NCBI RefSeq assembly: GCF_000685095.1
Contig: NZ_BAYE01000002.1
Span: 186,001-250,000 of the forward strand
Source of the DNA: Paraburkholderia caledonica NBRC 102488
GTDB lineage: Bacteria > Pseudomonadota > Gammaproteobacteria > Burkholderiales > Burkholderiaceae
DNA length: 64,000 nucleotides
Direction of reading: 5' to 3'
The notes under the pieces are model-generated. The model had not been told where the DNA came from and searched no databases. It saw only the letters and a program-made list of their open reading frames with translations. Of this stretch, positions 1 through 12,004 are shown one piece after another; the first letter of the stretch is position 1; every line of letters starts with the position of its first letter. Made by a program: the position numbers and the translations under genes.

Positions 1-596
1 CAGACGTGGCCATCATGATGGGCATCGGCAACGTGACCGAGTTGACCGAAGCGGACACCACCGGCATCAACGCCGTGTTGCTCGGCATGGCGGCAGAGCT
101 TCGTGTGAGCGCGGTGCTTACCACGTCCGTCAGCCTGCATGCGCGGCGGGCCGTGCGCGAAGCCGACATCGCGCGTCGCGTGATGCATGCCGCCCGCGAA
201 GCACAGGTGCTGCCCAAGGGCATCGACGGCGATCTTGCGACCGTCCATGCGAAGCGTCCGTTTCCATACAGTCCTGCCGAGATCGACGAATTTGCCCGGC
301 AGGTGCGCGACCCGAATTTTCGCGTGCAGGTGAGCGCCGAGGCCATTCACGTCTACAACCGCGACGGACATCTTCGTGGCGGCGATCCATTCGAGTTCTA
401 TCCGGAGCTTCATCTGGAAGCAGACGGCGGCCACGCGTTCTATATGGGCGTGCAGCTTGCACGCGCGGAGATCGCGTGGCGGCTCGGCAAGCGCTTCGAT
501 CAGGACCAGCCGCTCGACTGGGGCTGCGCCGTCGATCGGCCCGAGCAGGACCTGTCGGTCTGGTGCGCGCCCGGCGAGACGATGAAAAAACGCTGA
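1..596 (+). CDS. Dihydropteroate synthase-like protein of the H4MPT cluster, C-terminal part (partial)
   Basis: This is the last ~198 codons of a gene whose 5' end lies outside the window; the reading frame is open from position 3 and ends at TGA 594-596. The visible part begins with a TIM-barrel-like segment (MMGIGNVTELTEADTTGIN) followed by a helical C-terminal region. It resembles the dihydropteroate-synthase-related (DUF6513-type) proteins found beside tetrahydromethanopterin genes in methylotrophs, where they are thought to act in pterin-cofactor synthesis. That fits the C1 genes further along the window. The gene converges on cbbE with only 19 bases between the two stop codons. The family assignment is good; the exact reaction is not established from sequence. 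Confidence 0.75.
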   Translation, partial: DVAIMMGIGNVTELTEADTTGINAVLLGMAAELRVSAVLTTSVSLHARRAVREADIARRVMHAAREAQVLPKGIDGDLATVHAKRPFPYSPAEIDEFARQVRDPNFRVQVSAEAIHVYNRDGHLRGGDPFEFYPELHLEADGGHAFYMGVQLARAEIAWRLGKRFDQDQPLDWGCAVDRPEQDLSVWCAPGETMKKR

Positions 597-615
597 GCAC
601 GCACGGTACGACCGT

Positions 616-1326
616 TCAGCGCGCTTCCGCTAACGCTTCGTTCGCTTCGCTCATCTGCGCGAGCGCGGCACGCATCGCGCCCATGGCCTGCGCATAGTCG
701 TCGGCGCCGAAGACCGCCGAGCCGGCCACGAACACGTCGGAACCCGCCGCCGCGATCGGCGCGATGTTCGACGCCTTCACGCCACCATCCACTTCGATCA
801 GCAACGCGCGTCCCGTGCGCTGCATGGTTGCGTCGACGCGCTCGCGCAGTATGCGTAGCTTCTCCAGCGTCTCGGGTATGAAGGCCTGGCCGCCGAAGCC
901 GGGATTCACCGACATCACCAGTACTACGTCGAGCCGCTCGATCACATGATCGAGCACCGCGAGCGGCGTCGCAGGATTGAGCGCAAGTCCCACGCGCGCG
1001 CCGTGCGTCTTGATCAGTTCGATGGTCCGATGCACGTGCAGCGATGCTTCCGGATGAAAGCTGATCGTGTTCGCACCGGCTTCGGCAAAGCTGATGACGA
1101 GCGGATCCACCGGCATGGTCATCAGATGCACGTCGATCGGCACGCGCGTATGCGGCCGGATCGCCGCGCAAACGAGCGGCCCGACCGTGAGATTCGGCAC
1201 GTAATGGTTGTCCATTACATCGAGATGAATCCAGTCGGCGCCGGCTGCGGTGACGTCGCGAATCTCTTCGGCGAGACGCGCAAAGTCGGCAGACAGCAGC
1301 GAAGGAGCAATCAGAAAATCACGCAT
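616..1326 (-). CDS. cbbE: Ribulose-phosphate 3-epimerase
   Basis: Interconverts ribulose 5-phosphate and xylulose 5-phosphate in the Calvin-Benson-Bassham and pentose phosphate pathways; cytosolic. At 236 residues it has the normal length for a single TIM-barrel epimerase. The expected metal ligands are visible: H34 and D36 in HLDVMDN, H67 in DVHLM, and D180 in EVDGG; the phosphate loop is NPGFGGQ. The ATG at 1326 has a GGAG ribosome site. It is the last gene of the cbb operon, starting 14 bases after the aldolase stop. Because of that context the cbbE symbol is used rather than rpe. Confidence 0.95.
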   Translation of the reverse strand: MRDFLIAPSLLSADFARLAEEIRDVTAAGADWIHLDVMDNHYVPNLTVGPLVCAAIRPHTRVPIDVHLMTMPVDPLVISFAEAGANTISFHPEASLHVHRTIELIKTHGARVGLALNPATPLAVLDHVIERLDVVLVMSVNPGFGGQAFIPETLEKLRILRERVDATMQRTGRALLIEVDGGVKASNIAPIAAAGSDVFVAGSAVFGADDYAQAMGAMRAALAQMSEANEALAEAR

Positions 1327-1340
1327 GCCGGTCTCCTTGC

Positions 1341-2378
1341 TCAGTGATAACGGCGCGCCATCGCCTCAAGCGCCAATGGCTTGATGCGCGGCGCCTGCCC
1401 TGCGCAGCCGAACGCCTCGAAGCGCTCGACGCAGACGCCGCGGGCAGCCGCCGTTGCGGCCTTCAATGCGGCGCGCGGATCGAACTCGGCCCGCGCGTTC
1501 GCCAGCGACTTGCGCATTGCGCCGCTCATCGCGAGCCGGATGTCGGTGTCGATATTCACCTTGCGCACTCCGTGCGCAATGCCGCGCTGGATTTCTTCGA
1601 CCGGAACGCCGTACGTAGTGGGAATTTCACCGCCGTATTCACGGATTATCGCGAGCCACTCCTGTGGCACCGACGACGAACCGTGCATCACGAGATGCGT
1701 GTTCGGAATCCGCTCGTGAATTTCGACGATCCGGCCGATGGCGAGAATATCGCCGGTCGGCTGGCGGCTGAATTTATAGGCGCCGTGCGACGTGCCGATC
1801 GCAATCGCCAATGCGTCGACGCCGGTGGATTCCACGAAAATCTGCGCCTCGCGCGGATCGGTGAGCAGATCGTCGCGCGTGAGCTGCCCTTGCGCGCCGA
1901 CGCCGTCTTCCTCGCCGGCCATGCCGGTTTCCAGCGACCCGAGACAACCGAGTTCCCCTTCGACGGAAACACCCACCGCATGCGCTGCGTCCACCACGCG
2001 CCGGCTCACGTCGACGTTGTAGTCATAGGTTGCGGGTGTCTTCTGATCGGGCAGCAACGAGCCGTCCATCATCACGGATGTAAAGCCCGAACGGATTGCC
2101 TGCTGACACGCCGCCGGACTCGCGCCATGGTCCTGATGCAGCACGAGCGGAATGTCCGGATGCGCTTCGAGCGCGGCTAGCACGAGATGGCGCAGATAAG
2201 GCTCGCCCGCATATTTGCGCGCGCCCGCCGACGCCTGCAATATCACCGGGCTCGCGGTTTCTTCCGCGGCCTGCATGATCGCGTGAATCTGCTCCATGTT
2301 GTTGACGTTGAACGCGGGCACGCCGTAACCATGCTCGGCCGCGTGATCCAATAGTTGACGCAGTGCTATGAAGGCCAT
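1341..2378 (-). CDS. cbbA: Class II fructose-1,6-/sedoheptulose-1,7-bisphosphate aldolase
   Basis: Zinc-dependent aldolase condensing triose phosphates with each other or with erythrose 4-phosphate in the Calvin cycle. The protein is 345 residues from the ATG at 2378. An upstream in-frame start at 2414 exists, but 2378 has a GAGGAG ribosome site and gives the family N terminus ([10 protein letters not shown]). Zinc-binding HQDHG is at residues 81-85 and the glutamate-containing VEGELG follows. The gene lies 32 bases after cbbT and 14 before cbbE, so it is cotranscribed. The CbbA subgroup is typically ~345 residues, matching this length. Confidence 0.95.
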   Translation of the reverse strand: MAFIALRQLLDHAAEHGYGVPAFNVNNMEQIHAIMQAAEETASPVILQASAGARKYAGEPYLRHLVLAALEAHPDIPLVLHQDHGASPAACQQAIRSGFTSVMMDGSLLPDQKTPATYDYNVDVSRRVVDAAHAVGVSVEGELGCLGSLETGMAGEEDGVGAQGQLTRDDLLTDPREAQIFVESTGVDALAIAIGTSHGAYKFSRQPTGDILAIGRIVEIHERIPNTHLVMHGSSSVPQEWLAIIREYGGEIPTTYGVPVEEIQRGIAHGVRKVNIDTDIRLAMSGAMRKSLANARAEFDPRAALKAATAAARGVCVERFEAFGCAGQAPRIKPLALEAMARRYH

Positions 2379-2410
2379 TGCAAACTCCTCGAAGACGAAT
2401 CGGATTCTGT

Positions 2411-4471
2411 TCACTTAGCGTGCAGCACGACGCGACGGGCTTCGTCCACCACGGCCTGCGCGGTCACCTGGAAATGGTCGAACAGATCGGCGGCCGGGGC
2501 GGATTCGCCAAAGGTGTCGATACCTACCACGCCGCCTTCCAGACCCACGTACTGACGCCAGAACGCGCGCACGCCCGCCTCCACGGCGACGCGCGGCACG
2601 TCGGGCGGCAACACTGCATCGCGCCATGTGTCGGGCTGCCGGTCGAACACGCTCGTCGACGGCATCGACACGACGCGCGCAGCGATACCCACGGCAGCGA
2701 GCGGCGCGAGCGCATCGAGCGCGAGCGAAACTTCGGATCCCGTAGCGATCAGTATGACGCGAGATTCCAAGTGTTGATTCGTGGACTCCGACGCATCGTG
2801 CCAGTCCCGCAGCACATAACCACCCCGCTCGATTGCGTCGATCTGCTCGCTCTCCCGTGCAACAAACGGCAGATTCTGCCGGCTCAGCAGCAGGCACGAC
2901 GGCCCCTCGCGCTCTACCGCGCTCGCCCACGCGCGCGCGGTCTCAACCGTATCGCACGGACGCCAGACGTCGAGTCCGGGAATCAGCCGCAAGCTCGCTG
3001 CGTGTTCGATCGATTGATGAGTCGGCCCGTCTTCTCCAAGGCCGATCGAGTCGTGCGTGAACACGAAGATCGAGCGCGTTTTCATCAGCGCGGCCATGCG
3101 CAGCGCGTTGCGCGAGTAGTCGGAAAACGTGAGGAACGTGCCACCAAATGCGATATGCCCGCGATGCAGCGCAATACCGTTGATCGCCGCGCTCATGCCG
3201 AACTCGCGCACCCCGTAGTGCAGATAGTTGCCGCCTTGCAAGCCGGCTTCGTCGGCGTGAATGTCCACGGCGGCAGGCCAGTTGGTGAGATTGGAGCCGG
3301 TCAGATCGGCCGAGCCGCCCAGCAACTCCGGCAATGCGCGGGCGAGCACGGCGATGCTCTGCTGCGACGCCTTGCGCGTCGCGATGGATTGAGCGGCGCT
3401 GTCAGCGTCGCGCAGCATCGCGCGGACCGTATCGCGCCAATGCGCGGGAAGCGCGCCTCGCGTTCTGCGCTCGAATTCGGCGGCCTCGTGCGGATAGTGC
3501 TCGCGATAGGCCTCGAAGCGGCGCTTCCAGTCCGCCTCCGCGGCCTCGCCGCGCCCGCTCGCATCCCATTGCGCGCGGATCTCTTGCGGAATCGCAAAGG
3601 GCGGATGCGGCCAGCCCAGTGCGCGCCGCGTTTTCTCTGCCTCTTCCGCGCCGAGCGGTGCGCCGTGCACGTCGTGCGTGCCCGCTTTTGACGGAGACCC
3701 TTTGCCTATTACCGTCCGACAACAGATCAGCGTGGGCTTGCCAGCCGCGCGCGCGTCTCGCAGCGCGAGGTCGACAGCGTCGACGTCGTGGCCGTCCACG
3801 TCGCGCACGACGTGCCAGCCGTATGCGGCAAAACGCGCGGGTGTGTCGTCGCTGAACCACTGCGCGACATGTCCGTCGATGGAGATACCGTTGTCGTCGT
3901 AGAGCACCGCGAGCTTGCCGAGCTTCAGCGTTCCGGCGAGCGACGCCGCTTCGTGCGAGATACCTTCCATCAGGCAGCCGTCGCCGGCAAACACATACGT
4001 GCGATGGTCGACAATCGTGTGACCGGGCCGGTTGAATTCGCGCGCGAGCAGCGCCTCGGCGAGCGCCATGCCGACCGCGTTGGCGAGGCCCTGTCCGAGC
4101 GGGCCGGTCGTCGTCTCGACACCCGGCGTTACGCCAACCTCGGGGTGCCCCGGCGTCCTGCTATGCAATTGACGGAAGCGCTTGAGTTCATCAATTGCAA
4201 GGTCGTAGCCCGTGAGATGCAACAACCCGTACAACAGCATCGAGCCATGTCCGTTCGACAGCACGAAGCGGTCGCGATCAGGCCATGCCGGATTGCGCGG
4301 ATTGTGTTTCAGATGCCGGTCCCACAGCGCGACGGCGATCTCGGCCATGCCAAGGGGCATGCCGGGGTGGCCTGACTTCGCCGCTTCGACGGCGTCGATC
4401 GCGAGCATGCGCAGCGCGTTAGCCATCACGCGGGTTTCAGGATATGCAATGGATTCTGCGACTGCACTCAT
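2411..4471 (-). CDS. cbbT: Transketolase
   Basis: Thiamine-diphosphate enzyme that moves two-carbon units between sugar phosphates in the regenerative half of the Calvin cycle. The 686 residues comprise an N-terminal TPP domain with the GDG motif at 163-165, a central pyrimidine-binding domain containing [14 protein letters not shown], and a C-terminal domain. The ATG at 4471 has a GGAGAC ribosome site. It sits between cbbP and cbbA in the operon. A long antisense frame across this gene is a GC-bias artefact. Confidence 0.96.
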   Translation of the reverse strand: MSAVAESIAYPETRVMANALRMLAIDAVEAAKSGHPGMPLGMAEIAVALWDRHLKHNPRNPAWPDRDRFVLSNGHGSMLLYGLLHLTGYDLAIDELKRFRQLHSRTPGHPEVGVTPGVETTTGPLGQGLANAVGMALAEALLAREFNRPGHTIVDHRTYVFAGDGCLMEGISHEAASLAGTLKLGKLAVLYDDNGISIDGHVAQWFSDDTPARFAAYGWHVVRDVDGHDVDAVDLALRDARAAGKPTLICCRTVIGKGSPSKAGTHDVHGAPLGAEEAEKTRRALGWPHPPFAIPQEIRAQWDASGRGEAAEADWKRRFEAYREHYPHEAAEFERRTRGALPAHWRDTVRAMLRDADSAAQSIATRKASQQSIAVLARALPELLGGSADLTGSNLTNWPAAVDIHADEAGLQGGNYLHYGVREFGMSAAINGIALHRGHIAFGGTFLTFSDYSRNALRMAALMKTRSIFVFTHDSIGLGEDGPTHQSIEHAASLRLIPGLDVWRPCDTVETARAWASAVEREGPSCLLLSRQNLPFVARESEQIDAIERGGYVLRDWHDASESTNQHLESRVILIATGSEVSLALDALAPLAAVGIAARVVSMPSTSVFDRQPDTWRDAVLPPDVPRVAVEAGVRAFWRQYVGLEGGVVGIDTFGESAPAADLFDHFQVTAQAVVDEARRVVLHAK

Positions 4472-4518
4472 CGAATGTCTCCTTCAAAACCTGCACTGAA
4501 TGTCTCGCTTGAAAGCCG

Positions 4519-4533
4519 GAGCCTGGAAGGCTC
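4519..4533. other. Intercistronic stem-loop between cbbP and cbbT
   Basis: A perfect 6-bp inverted repeat, GAGCCT/AGGCTC with a GGA loop, lies in the 75-base gap between cbbP and cbbT. There is no T-run, so it is more likely an mRNA stability or processing element than a terminator. Function is inferred only. Confidence 0.35.
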
Positions 4534-4546
4534 AGGCCCTTGCGAC

Positions 4547-5419
4547 TCATGCCCGTGATCGCCGGTCGATCAATTGCAGAATCATCGGCGTGAAGATGAG
4601 TTGCATGGCGAGTCCCATCTTGCCGCCCGGAACGACGATCACGTTGGGGCGCGACATGAAGGAATCGTGCAGCATTGTCAGCAGGTACTGGAAGTCGATG
4701 CCTTTGGGCCGCGCGAAGCGGATCACCACAAAGCTCTCGTCGGGCTGAGGAATTTCGCGCGCGATAAACGGGTTCGACGTATCCACGGTCGGCACACGCT
4801 GAAAATTCACGTGCGTGCGCGAGAATTGCGGACATATGTAGTTCACGTAATCAGGCATACGCCGCAGGATCGTATCGACCACCGCCTCGTGCGAATAACC
4901 GCGCATGGTCTGATCGCGATGCAGTTTCTGAATCCATTCCAGGTTGATAATCGGCACGACGCCGATCAGAAGATCCGCATGCCGCGCGATGTCGATACGA
5001 TCGGTCACTGCCGCGCCGTGCAAGCCCTCGTAGAACATCAGATTCGTGCCGGGCTGCACGTCCTCCCACGGTGTAAATGTCCCGGCATCCTGCTTGTAGA
5101 GTCGCACTTCAGTTTCGTCGTGCACGTAATGGCGAAACTTGCCGGTGCCGTTCTCGCCATAGCTCGCGAACAGCGCCTCCAGTTCTTCGAGCAAATTCGC
5201 TTCTGGTCCGAAATGGCTGAAGTTCGGCACGCCGTCGCGCTCGTGCTGCTTCATCGCTTCGCGCATCCCGTTGCGGTCGTAACGATGAAAGGCGTCGCCT
5301 TCCACGATCTGCGCGTTGATCTTCTCGCGCCTGAAGATATGGGTGAAGCTCTTCATCACGGTCGTGGTGCCGGCGCCGCTCGAACCGGTCACCGCGATGA
5401 TCGGGTGTTTGACTGACAT
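4547..5419 (-). CDS. cbbP: Phosphoribulokinase
   Basis: Phosphorylates ribulose 5-phosphate with ATP to give the RuBisCO substrate, a reaction specific to the Calvin cycle. The 290 residues match the short bacterial (octameric, NADH-activated) class. The P-loop GSSGAGTTT is at residues 12-20, and the HYVHDE and PDYVNYICPQ segments are typical of the family. The ATG at 5419 is conserved in context. It lies between cbbF and cbbT. Confidence 0.96.
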   Translation of the reverse strand: MSVKHPIIAVTGSSGAGTTTVMKSFTHIFRREKINAQIVEGDAFHRYDRNGMREAMKQHERDGVPNFSHFGPEANLLEELEALFASYGENGTGKFRHYVHDETEVRLYKQDAGTFTPWEDVQPGTNLMFYEGLHGAAVTDRIDIARHADLLIGVVPIINLEWIQKLHRDQTMRGYSHEAVVDTILRRMPDYVNYICPQFSRTHVNFQRVPTVDTSNPFIAREIPQPDESFVVIRFARPKGIDFQYLLTMLHDSFMSRPNVIVVPGGKMGLAMQLIFTPMILQLIDRRSRA

Positions 5420-5482
5420 GCGTTTGTCTCCGGATTGTAGTGTTCTGTTCGGCCGGTTCTGGCGAGCTTGGGCGTCTCGCGC

Positions 5483-6598
5483 TCAGGCGGTGAAACCCGG
5501 CAGAAAAAGCGAGCGGCGGCCAAAGAGCGGCGACGTGAACGGCCGATCCTCGCCACGGTCGTATTCGCCGTGATAGCGGCCAATGCGCTCCACTTCGTTG
5601 CGCGAGCCGAGAATCACCGGTACGCGCCCATGCAGCGCATGCGGCACCACGTCAAGAATGCGCTCGCGGCCCGTGATGGAAAGGCCGCCGGCCTGTTCGA
5701 CCAGAAAGCTCATCGGGTTGGCTTCATACAGAAGCCGCAGGCGCCCTTCCATGACCGGCGTTTTCGAGTCGCGCGGATACATGAACACGCCGCCGCGCAT
5801 CAGGATTCGATGCACCTCCGCGACCATCGACGCAATCCAGCGCATGTTGAAGTCCTCTGTACGGCAGCCCGTGCGACCGTCCTTGCATTCCTGCACATAG
5901 CGTCGCACGGGCGGCTCCCAGAAGCGTTCGTTCGACGCGTTGATGGCGAACTCGGCGGTGTTCTCCGGAATGCGAATGTTCGAATGCGTAAGCACGAAAT
6001 TGCCGATCTCGCGCTCGAGCGTGAAGCCATGCGTGCCGTTGCCCACCGAGAGCACGAGCATCGTCGAAGGGCCGTAAATCGCGTAGCCCGCCGCGACCTG
6101 CTCGCGGCCCGGCCTGAGAAACGCGGATTCGCCGACCGGTCGATCCGTGTCGGCGGAACGCTCATCCACATTGCGCAGCACCGAAAAAATCGAACCGACC
6201 ACGCCGTTGATGTCGATATTCGACGAGCCGTCGAGCGGATCGAACGCGAGCAGATAGTCGCCGCGCGGGTAGCCTTGCGGAATGGTGTAGACGCTCTCCA
6301 TTTCTTCGGAGGCCATCGCGGCAAGCAGCCCGTCCCACTCGCACTGCTGCACGAAGATTTCGTTGGTGGCGACATCGAGCTTCTTCTGCTCCTCGCCATG
6401 TGTGTTGATGCTTTGCGCCGACCCGTAATTGCCGCCGAGCGCCCCCTTGGTCAGCATCGCGGAGATCGACTTGATGGCCGCGGCTACGTCGATCAGCAGC
6501 GCGGATAGCCCCGCGTTTTGTGCCGTTCCCGCCGTGCAAGGCTGGCGGTCGAGCGTGTCGATGAGAAACTTCGAAAGGGTCGTGCGTCCATCTTGCAT
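5483..6598 (-). CDS. cbbF: Class I fructose-1,6-bisphosphatase
   Basis: Hydrolyses fructose 1,6-bisphosphate (and probably sedoheptulose 1,7-bisphosphate) in the Calvin cycle. It is 371 residues long. The metal-binding EE is at 98-99 and the DPLDGSS motif at 120-126; a sugar-phosphate site follows ([18 protein letters not shown]). The ATG at 6598 has an AGGAGA ribosome site. The gene lies 25 bases after cbbX. It could also serve gluconeogenesis, but its place inside the cbb operon points to CO2 fixation. Confidence 0.95.
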   Translation of the reverse strand: MQDGRTTLSKFLIDTLDRQPCTAGTAQNAGLSALLIDVAAAIKSISAMLTKGALGGNYGSAQSINTHGEEQKKLDVATNEIFVQQCEWDGLLAAMASEEMESVYTIPQGYPRGDYLLAFDPLDGSSNIDINGVVGSIFSVLRNVDERSADTDRPVGESAFLRPGREQVAAGYAIYGPSTMLVLSVGNGTHGFTLEREIGNFVLTHSNIRIPENTAEFAINASNERFWEPPVRRYVQECKDGRTGCRTEDFNMRWIASMVAEVHRILMRGGVFMYPRDSKTPVMEGRLRLLYEANPMSFLVEQAGGLSITGRERILDVVPHALHGRVPVILGSRNEVERIGRYHGEYDRGEDRPFTSPLFGRRSLFLPGFTA

Positions 6599-6623
6599 GG
6601 CGATCTCCTGAGGTTGTTCTGGT

Positions 6624-7697
6624 TCAGCCTGGCGGCGCCGTCACGGCACGCGACGCAGCGGCGCCCGACTCATCGACGCCTACCGCACGAAAGCACGCGG
6701 ACGGCTCGGCGTTTTGCGCGAGCGGCTCGGCGAATACGCGGCTTGCGCGAATGTCTTCGGCGGTAATGAGTGTCAACGCGGCCGCGTCGATCGGCGCGCC
6801 GCCCTGCATCGCCGCGGCGAAAAGACGATTCGCCTGGCGCAGCCGCGAGCGGTCCAGCGCGTTGCGCACCGAGCGTGCATTGGCGAAATTCGGCTGGCGG
6901 GTGCGCCGCGCGAGGTAATCCGCGAAAGCGCGCCGTGATTCGGCGTCGAAGCGGTAATTCAACGTCGAGAGCATGCGCTCGGCAATGTCGAGCAGTTCCG
7001 CGTCGCCGTAATCGGGAAACGTGATGTGATGCGCAATGCGCGAGCGAAAACCCGGATTACTTTCGAAGAACACTTCCATGCGCGACGCGTAGCCGGCGAG
7101 GATCACCACCAGATCGTCGCGCTGGTTTTCCATTGTCTGCAGCAGAATTTCTATGGCTTCCTGCCCGTAGTCCCGTTCGTTTTCCGGGCGATACAGGTAA
7201 TACGCTTCGTCGATGAACAGTACGCCGCCCATTGCGCGCTTGAGCACATCGCGCGTTTTCGGCGCGGTATGGCCAATGTACTGGCCGACCAGATCGTCGC
7301 GCGTGACGGAGACAAGATGATTGCGGCGAATGTAGCCAAGCCGATGCAGCACCTCGGCCATGCGTAATGCCACCGTCGTCTTGCCGGTGCCGGGATTGCC
7401 TGAGAAGCACATATGGAGCGTCGGCGCGCCGCTCGCGAGACCGAGCGATTCGCGCGCCCGCTCGACGAGCAGATGCGCGGCGATCTCGCGAATGCGCGTT
7501 TTGACCGGCGCGAGGCCGACGAGATCGCGGTCGAGTTCCGCGAGCACCTCGCCGATGCCGGAATCGCGATAAAGCGCGGCGAGGTCGATATGCGGCGGCA
7601 ACCCGCGGCTCGCGTGCTTTCCCGTGCGGTCGTCCGGTATGCCGTGCCCGGCTGCGGACGACGGTGCGTCGGCGTCAATAGCGGCAGCTTCGGTCAT
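6624..7697 (-). CDS. cbbX: CbbX, AAA+ RuBisCO activase (red type)
   Basis: AAA+ ATPase that pulls on the C-terminal tail of the red-type RuBisCO large subunit to release inhibitory sugar phosphates. Walker A is GNPGTGKTT at 100-108 and Walker B is VLFIDEA at 159-165, followed by sensor residues. The 357 residues exceed the ~310 usual for the family because of a ~40-residue N-terminal extension and a ~35-residue low-complexity C-terminal tail. The ATG at 7697 has GGAGGGAG upstream. Its position directly after cbbS is the classic arrangement for form IC operons. Confidence 0.95.
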   Translation of the reverse strand: MTEAAAIDADAPSSAAGHGIPDDRTGKHASRGLPPHIDLAALYRDSGIGEVLAELDRDLVGLAPVKTRIREIAAHLLVERARESLGLASGAPTLHMCFSGNPGTGKTTVALRMAEVLHRLGYIRRNHLVSVTRDDLVGQYIGHTAPKTRDVLKRAMGGVLFIDEAYYLYRPENERDYGQEAIEILLQTMENQRDDLVVILAGYASRMEVFFESNPGFRSRIAHHITFPDYGDAELLDIAERMLSTLNYRFDAESRRAFADYLARRTRQPNFANARSVRNALDRSRLRQANRLFAAAMQGGAPIDAAALTLITAEDIRASRVFAEPLAQNAEPSACFRAVGVDESGAAASRAVTAPPG

Positions 7698-7715
7698 GCT
7701 TTCTCCCTCCGGTCA

Positions 7716-7748
7716 TCACGCTTTAGTCACGCTTTAGTCACGCTTTCG
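7716..7748. repeat. Three tandem 11-bp units between cbbS and cbbX
   Basis: Two exact copies of TCACGCTTTAG (7716-7726, 7727-7737) and a third differing only at its penultimate base (7738-7748) lie between the cbbS stop and the cbbX ribosome site. The unit is about one helical turn. On the transcribed strand the unit reads CTAAAGCGTGA. No function is known to me. Confidence 0.8.
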
Positions 7749-7778
7749 CGGGACCTCGTTACGCTCTCGTCGCCACTA

Positions 7779-8207
7779 TCAGCGAGTCGAACCGTAGCGC
7801 TCGCCCGATGGCTTGTCGCTCGCGTAGCCCGACAACCCATATCGCTGCACACGCCCGGGTCCATCACTACGCGTAAGCCGGAAACCCGGCTCGTCATCGG
7901 GCCGGTTGACGATGAACGACAGTCGCATCGTCTCGAATCCGCGCACCGAGTCGAACGCGTTGACCTTGATGTAGTGCTGCGGCCGCGCGGCGCGGCACGC
8001 CTTCACTTCCTGCAGCACGCCGGCCGCATCGTGCAGGTCGAACATCGGCAGCCCCCACATTTCCCAGTACGTATTGCGCGGATGCGGGTCGTCGGTGAAT
8101 TCGACGGAACAGGCCCAGCCCTGGCCGAGCGCGTAGTCGATCTGCAAACCAATCTCTTCGTCCGTGAGTTCCGGCAAGAAAGAAAACGTACCTTGTGTAA
8201 TGCGCAT
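7779..8207 (-). CDS. cbbS: RuBisCO small subunit, form IC
   Basis: Small subunit of hexadecameric ribulose-1,5-bisphosphate carboxylase. The 142 residues include the family start ([18 protein letters not shown]), the [13 protein letters not shown] core and the long C-terminal extension of red-type small subunits that forms a central beta barrel. The ATG at 8207 follows an AGGTACGTC leader very like that of cbbL (AGGATACGTC). It is second in the operon, 109 bases after cbbL. Confidence 0.96.
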   Translation of the reverse strand: MRITQGTFSFLPELTDEEIGLQIDYALGQGWACSVEFTDDPHPRNTYWEMWGLPMFDLHDAAGVLQEVKACRAARPQHYIKVNAFDSVRGFETMRLSFIVNRPDDEPGFRLTRSDGPGRVQRYGLSGYASDKPSGERYGSTR

Positions 8208-8316
8208 GACGTACCTCGCGATGGATTGACTGCAACGTTCAAACGGCGCACACGGTCTCCCGCGCAGTGCGTCGGCACTGCTGCGAACCTGCGCCAGGAA
8301 TCTTTCGATGCGCCGC

Positions 8317-10372
<2,056 letters not shown>

Positions 10373-10447
10373 ATGCAATGGACGACTCCGAGCTACACCG
10401 ATATGCGTTTTGGTTTCGAAATCACGATGTATATCGCTACGCGTTAA
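10373..10447 (+). CDS. pqqA: PQQ precursor peptide PqqA
   Basis: A 24-residue peptide that supplies the glutamate and tyrosine from which pyrroloquinoline quinone is made. The sequence starts [20 protein letters not shown] and holds the diagnostic E-x3-Y: E16 and Y20, which PqqE crosslinks. A GGAGGA ribosome site lies 8-9 bases before the ATG at 10373. It is unusual in being 12 kb from pqqBCDE, with DUF447, methylofuran and fhc genes between. A GC-rich hairpin follows 9 bases after its stop. Confidence 0.93.
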   Translation: MQWTTPSYTDMRFGFEITMYIATR

Positions 10448-10456
10448 AGCCCGCAT

Positions 10457-10475
10457 GGGCCGCGTAATGCGGCCC
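10457..10475 (+). terminator. Hairpin after pqqA (possible attenuator)
   Basis: A perfect 7-bp inverted repeat, GGGCCGC/GCGGCCC with a GTAAT loop, starts 9 bases after the pqqA stop. It lacks a T-run, so it would be a partial terminator or a 3' stabiliser. In other bacteria pqqA is transcribed in excess of downstream genes, and such a hairpin would do this; here that is inference. Confidence 0.6.
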
Positions 10476-10547
10476 CTCTGCGGATCGATTGTTAATCGTT
10501 AGCTGAACGGGCGGCCTAGAGCGCTGCCAGGACACGCGTTCCCATCC

Positions 10548-11132
10548 ATGATTCACGAAACGATCGTCACTACGGCAGCGTGCGATGGCCGTCCTCATGT
10601 CGCGCCGATGGGAGCCCGTTACGAGGGCGAGTTCGTCATTCTCTCGCCGTTCCGTCCGTCCGTGACGCTCGACAATATCGTCGCCTCGCGCGCGGCGGTC
10701 CTCAATTTCACTACCGATGTCCGCGTTTTTGCCGGCTGCGTCACGCATTGCGCGACCGATTGGCCGACGCTAGCCGCAAGCCACGTGGCAAGCGTGCGGC
10801 TCGCCGAGTCGCTCGCGCATGCCGAACTGGAACTCGATGAATTGCGTGACGACAACGAGCGCCCGGTACTGCGGATGAAATGCGTGTACCGCGAAACGCA
10901 TGCGCCGTTCGCCGGTTTCAACCGCGCGCAGGCCGCCGTGGTGGAAGGCGCAATTCTCGTGAGCCGGCTCTTCATGCTGCCGGCCGACAAGGTCGATCGC
11001 GAAATGGCCTATCTGCAGATCGCCATCGACAAAACAGCCGGCGACGCCGAACGCACCGCGTGGGGCTGGCTCACCGCCGCGATCGCGCGGCACCGCGAAC
11101 GTCTTGCGTCGCCGGGTGGCCAGGCCGCCTGA
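10548..11132 (+). CDS. DUF447 family protein of the H4MPT/methylofuran cluster
   Basis: A 194-residue protein starting MIHETIVTTAACDGRPHVAPMG, the typical opening of DUF447 proteins, which have a flavin-reductase-like split-barrel fold and occur in archaea and H4MPT-using bacteria. No reaction is established. The ATG at 10548 matches the family N terminus but lacks a clear ribosome site. It lies 100 bases after pqqA and 65 before the mfnB-like gene on the same strand, so a role in C1-cofactor synthesis or use is inferred from context. Confidence 0.8.
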   Translation: MIHETIVTTAACDGRPHVAPMGARYEGEFVILSPFRPSVTLDNIVASRAAVLNFTTDVRVFAGCVTHCATDWPTLAASHVASVRLAESLAHAELELDELRDDNERPVLRMKCVYRETHAPFAGFNRAQAAVVEGAILVSRLFMLPADKVDREMAYLQIAIDKTAGDAERTAWGWLTAAIARHRERLASPGGQAA

Positions 11133-11197
11133 CCTGTATTAGTTGCGTATCAGTTGCGTACTACTCGCGTTTTTCCCGCTTTTTTCGGAGAACACCG

Positions 11198-11941
11198 ATG
11201 ACCGCATTGCTTGCGAGCGTCCGCTCGTACGACGAAGCATTGGATGCCGCCCGCGCAGGCGCCGACCTGATCGACCTGAAGGAACCGCATGCAGGCGCGC
11301 TGGGCGGACTCGATATCGGCGACATCTCGCGGATCGTGCGCGAGCTTCGCGCCCGTTATCCGGTCAAGCCGATTAGCGCGACGATCGGCGATTTGCCCGC
11401 GGATGCGCTGAATGAGATCACCGCGCGCGTGATCGAAGTGAGCGACACCGGCGTCGATTATGTGAAAGTAGGCGTGACGCCTGGACCGGCCGCCCGCCGT
11501 TGCCTCGAACAACTAGGGAACCTGCCGGCGGCTGTCGTGCCGGTGTTACTTTGCGATGGCGGCATGAACAGCGAGTTGGCCGCTCACGCGGCGTCGCTCG
11601 GCTTTGTCGGCGTAATGTTCGACACCTCCGCCAAAGACGGCAGCACGCTGTTCGATCATGTGGACACCGACACGCTCGGGCGATGGCTGCGGCTCACGCG
11701 CGAACGAGGCGGAATGTGCGGCATTGCCGGTTCGCTCGGCTGGGCGCAGTTGAAGCAGATTCGCGCGCTCGCCCCTGATGTGGCGGGTTTTCGAACCGCG
11801 TTGTGCGTCGACGGCAGGCGCTCCCGGCTCGATCCGCAGCGCGTCGCGCAATGGGCGGACGCATTGCATCGCGGCTCAGGCGATATTGGCGCGGCCGGTA
11901 TGGCGGCGGATCGGGCAGCGGCCGGCGCGGTCCGCGTGTAG
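11198..11941 (+). CDS. mfnB: (5-formylfuran-3-yl)methyl phosphate synthase (MfnB-like)
   Basis: Predicted to make the furan ring of methylofuran from two glyceraldehyde 3-phosphate molecules. The 247-residue protein is a TIM-barrel of the DUF556/MfnB family. The N-terminal Schiff-base lysine is K28 in DLIDLKEP, and a second conserved lysine lies in DYVKVGV. The ATG at 11198 follows a weak CGGAG site. Methylofuran carries formyl groups between the active sites of the Fhc complex, whose genes follow at 16 kb. It converges on the kinase gene (64-base gap). Confidence 0.88.
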   Translation: MTALLASVRSYDEALDAARAGADLIDLKEPHAGALGGLDIGDISRIVRELRARYPVKPISATIGDLPADALNEITARVIEVSDTGVDYVKVGVTPGPAARRCLEQLGNLPAAVVPVLLCDGGMNSELAAHAASLGFVGVMFDTSAKDGSTLFDHVDTDTLGRWLRLTRERGGMCGIAGSLGWAQLKQIRALAPDVAGFRTALCVDGRRSRLDPQRVAQWADALHRGSGDIGAAGMAADRAAAGAVRV

Positions 11942-12004
11942 CACGCTGCATGGGCTATCGTCGGCTGGATCGGCAAGCTCAACCACCTCTGCGAGGCAGC
12001 TCAG

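Noticed and set aside
2378..3691. 437-codon plus-strand frame across cbbT
   Set aside because: Arg/Ala/His-rich translation with no family features, wholly antisense to a clear transketolase; produced by high GC at third positions.
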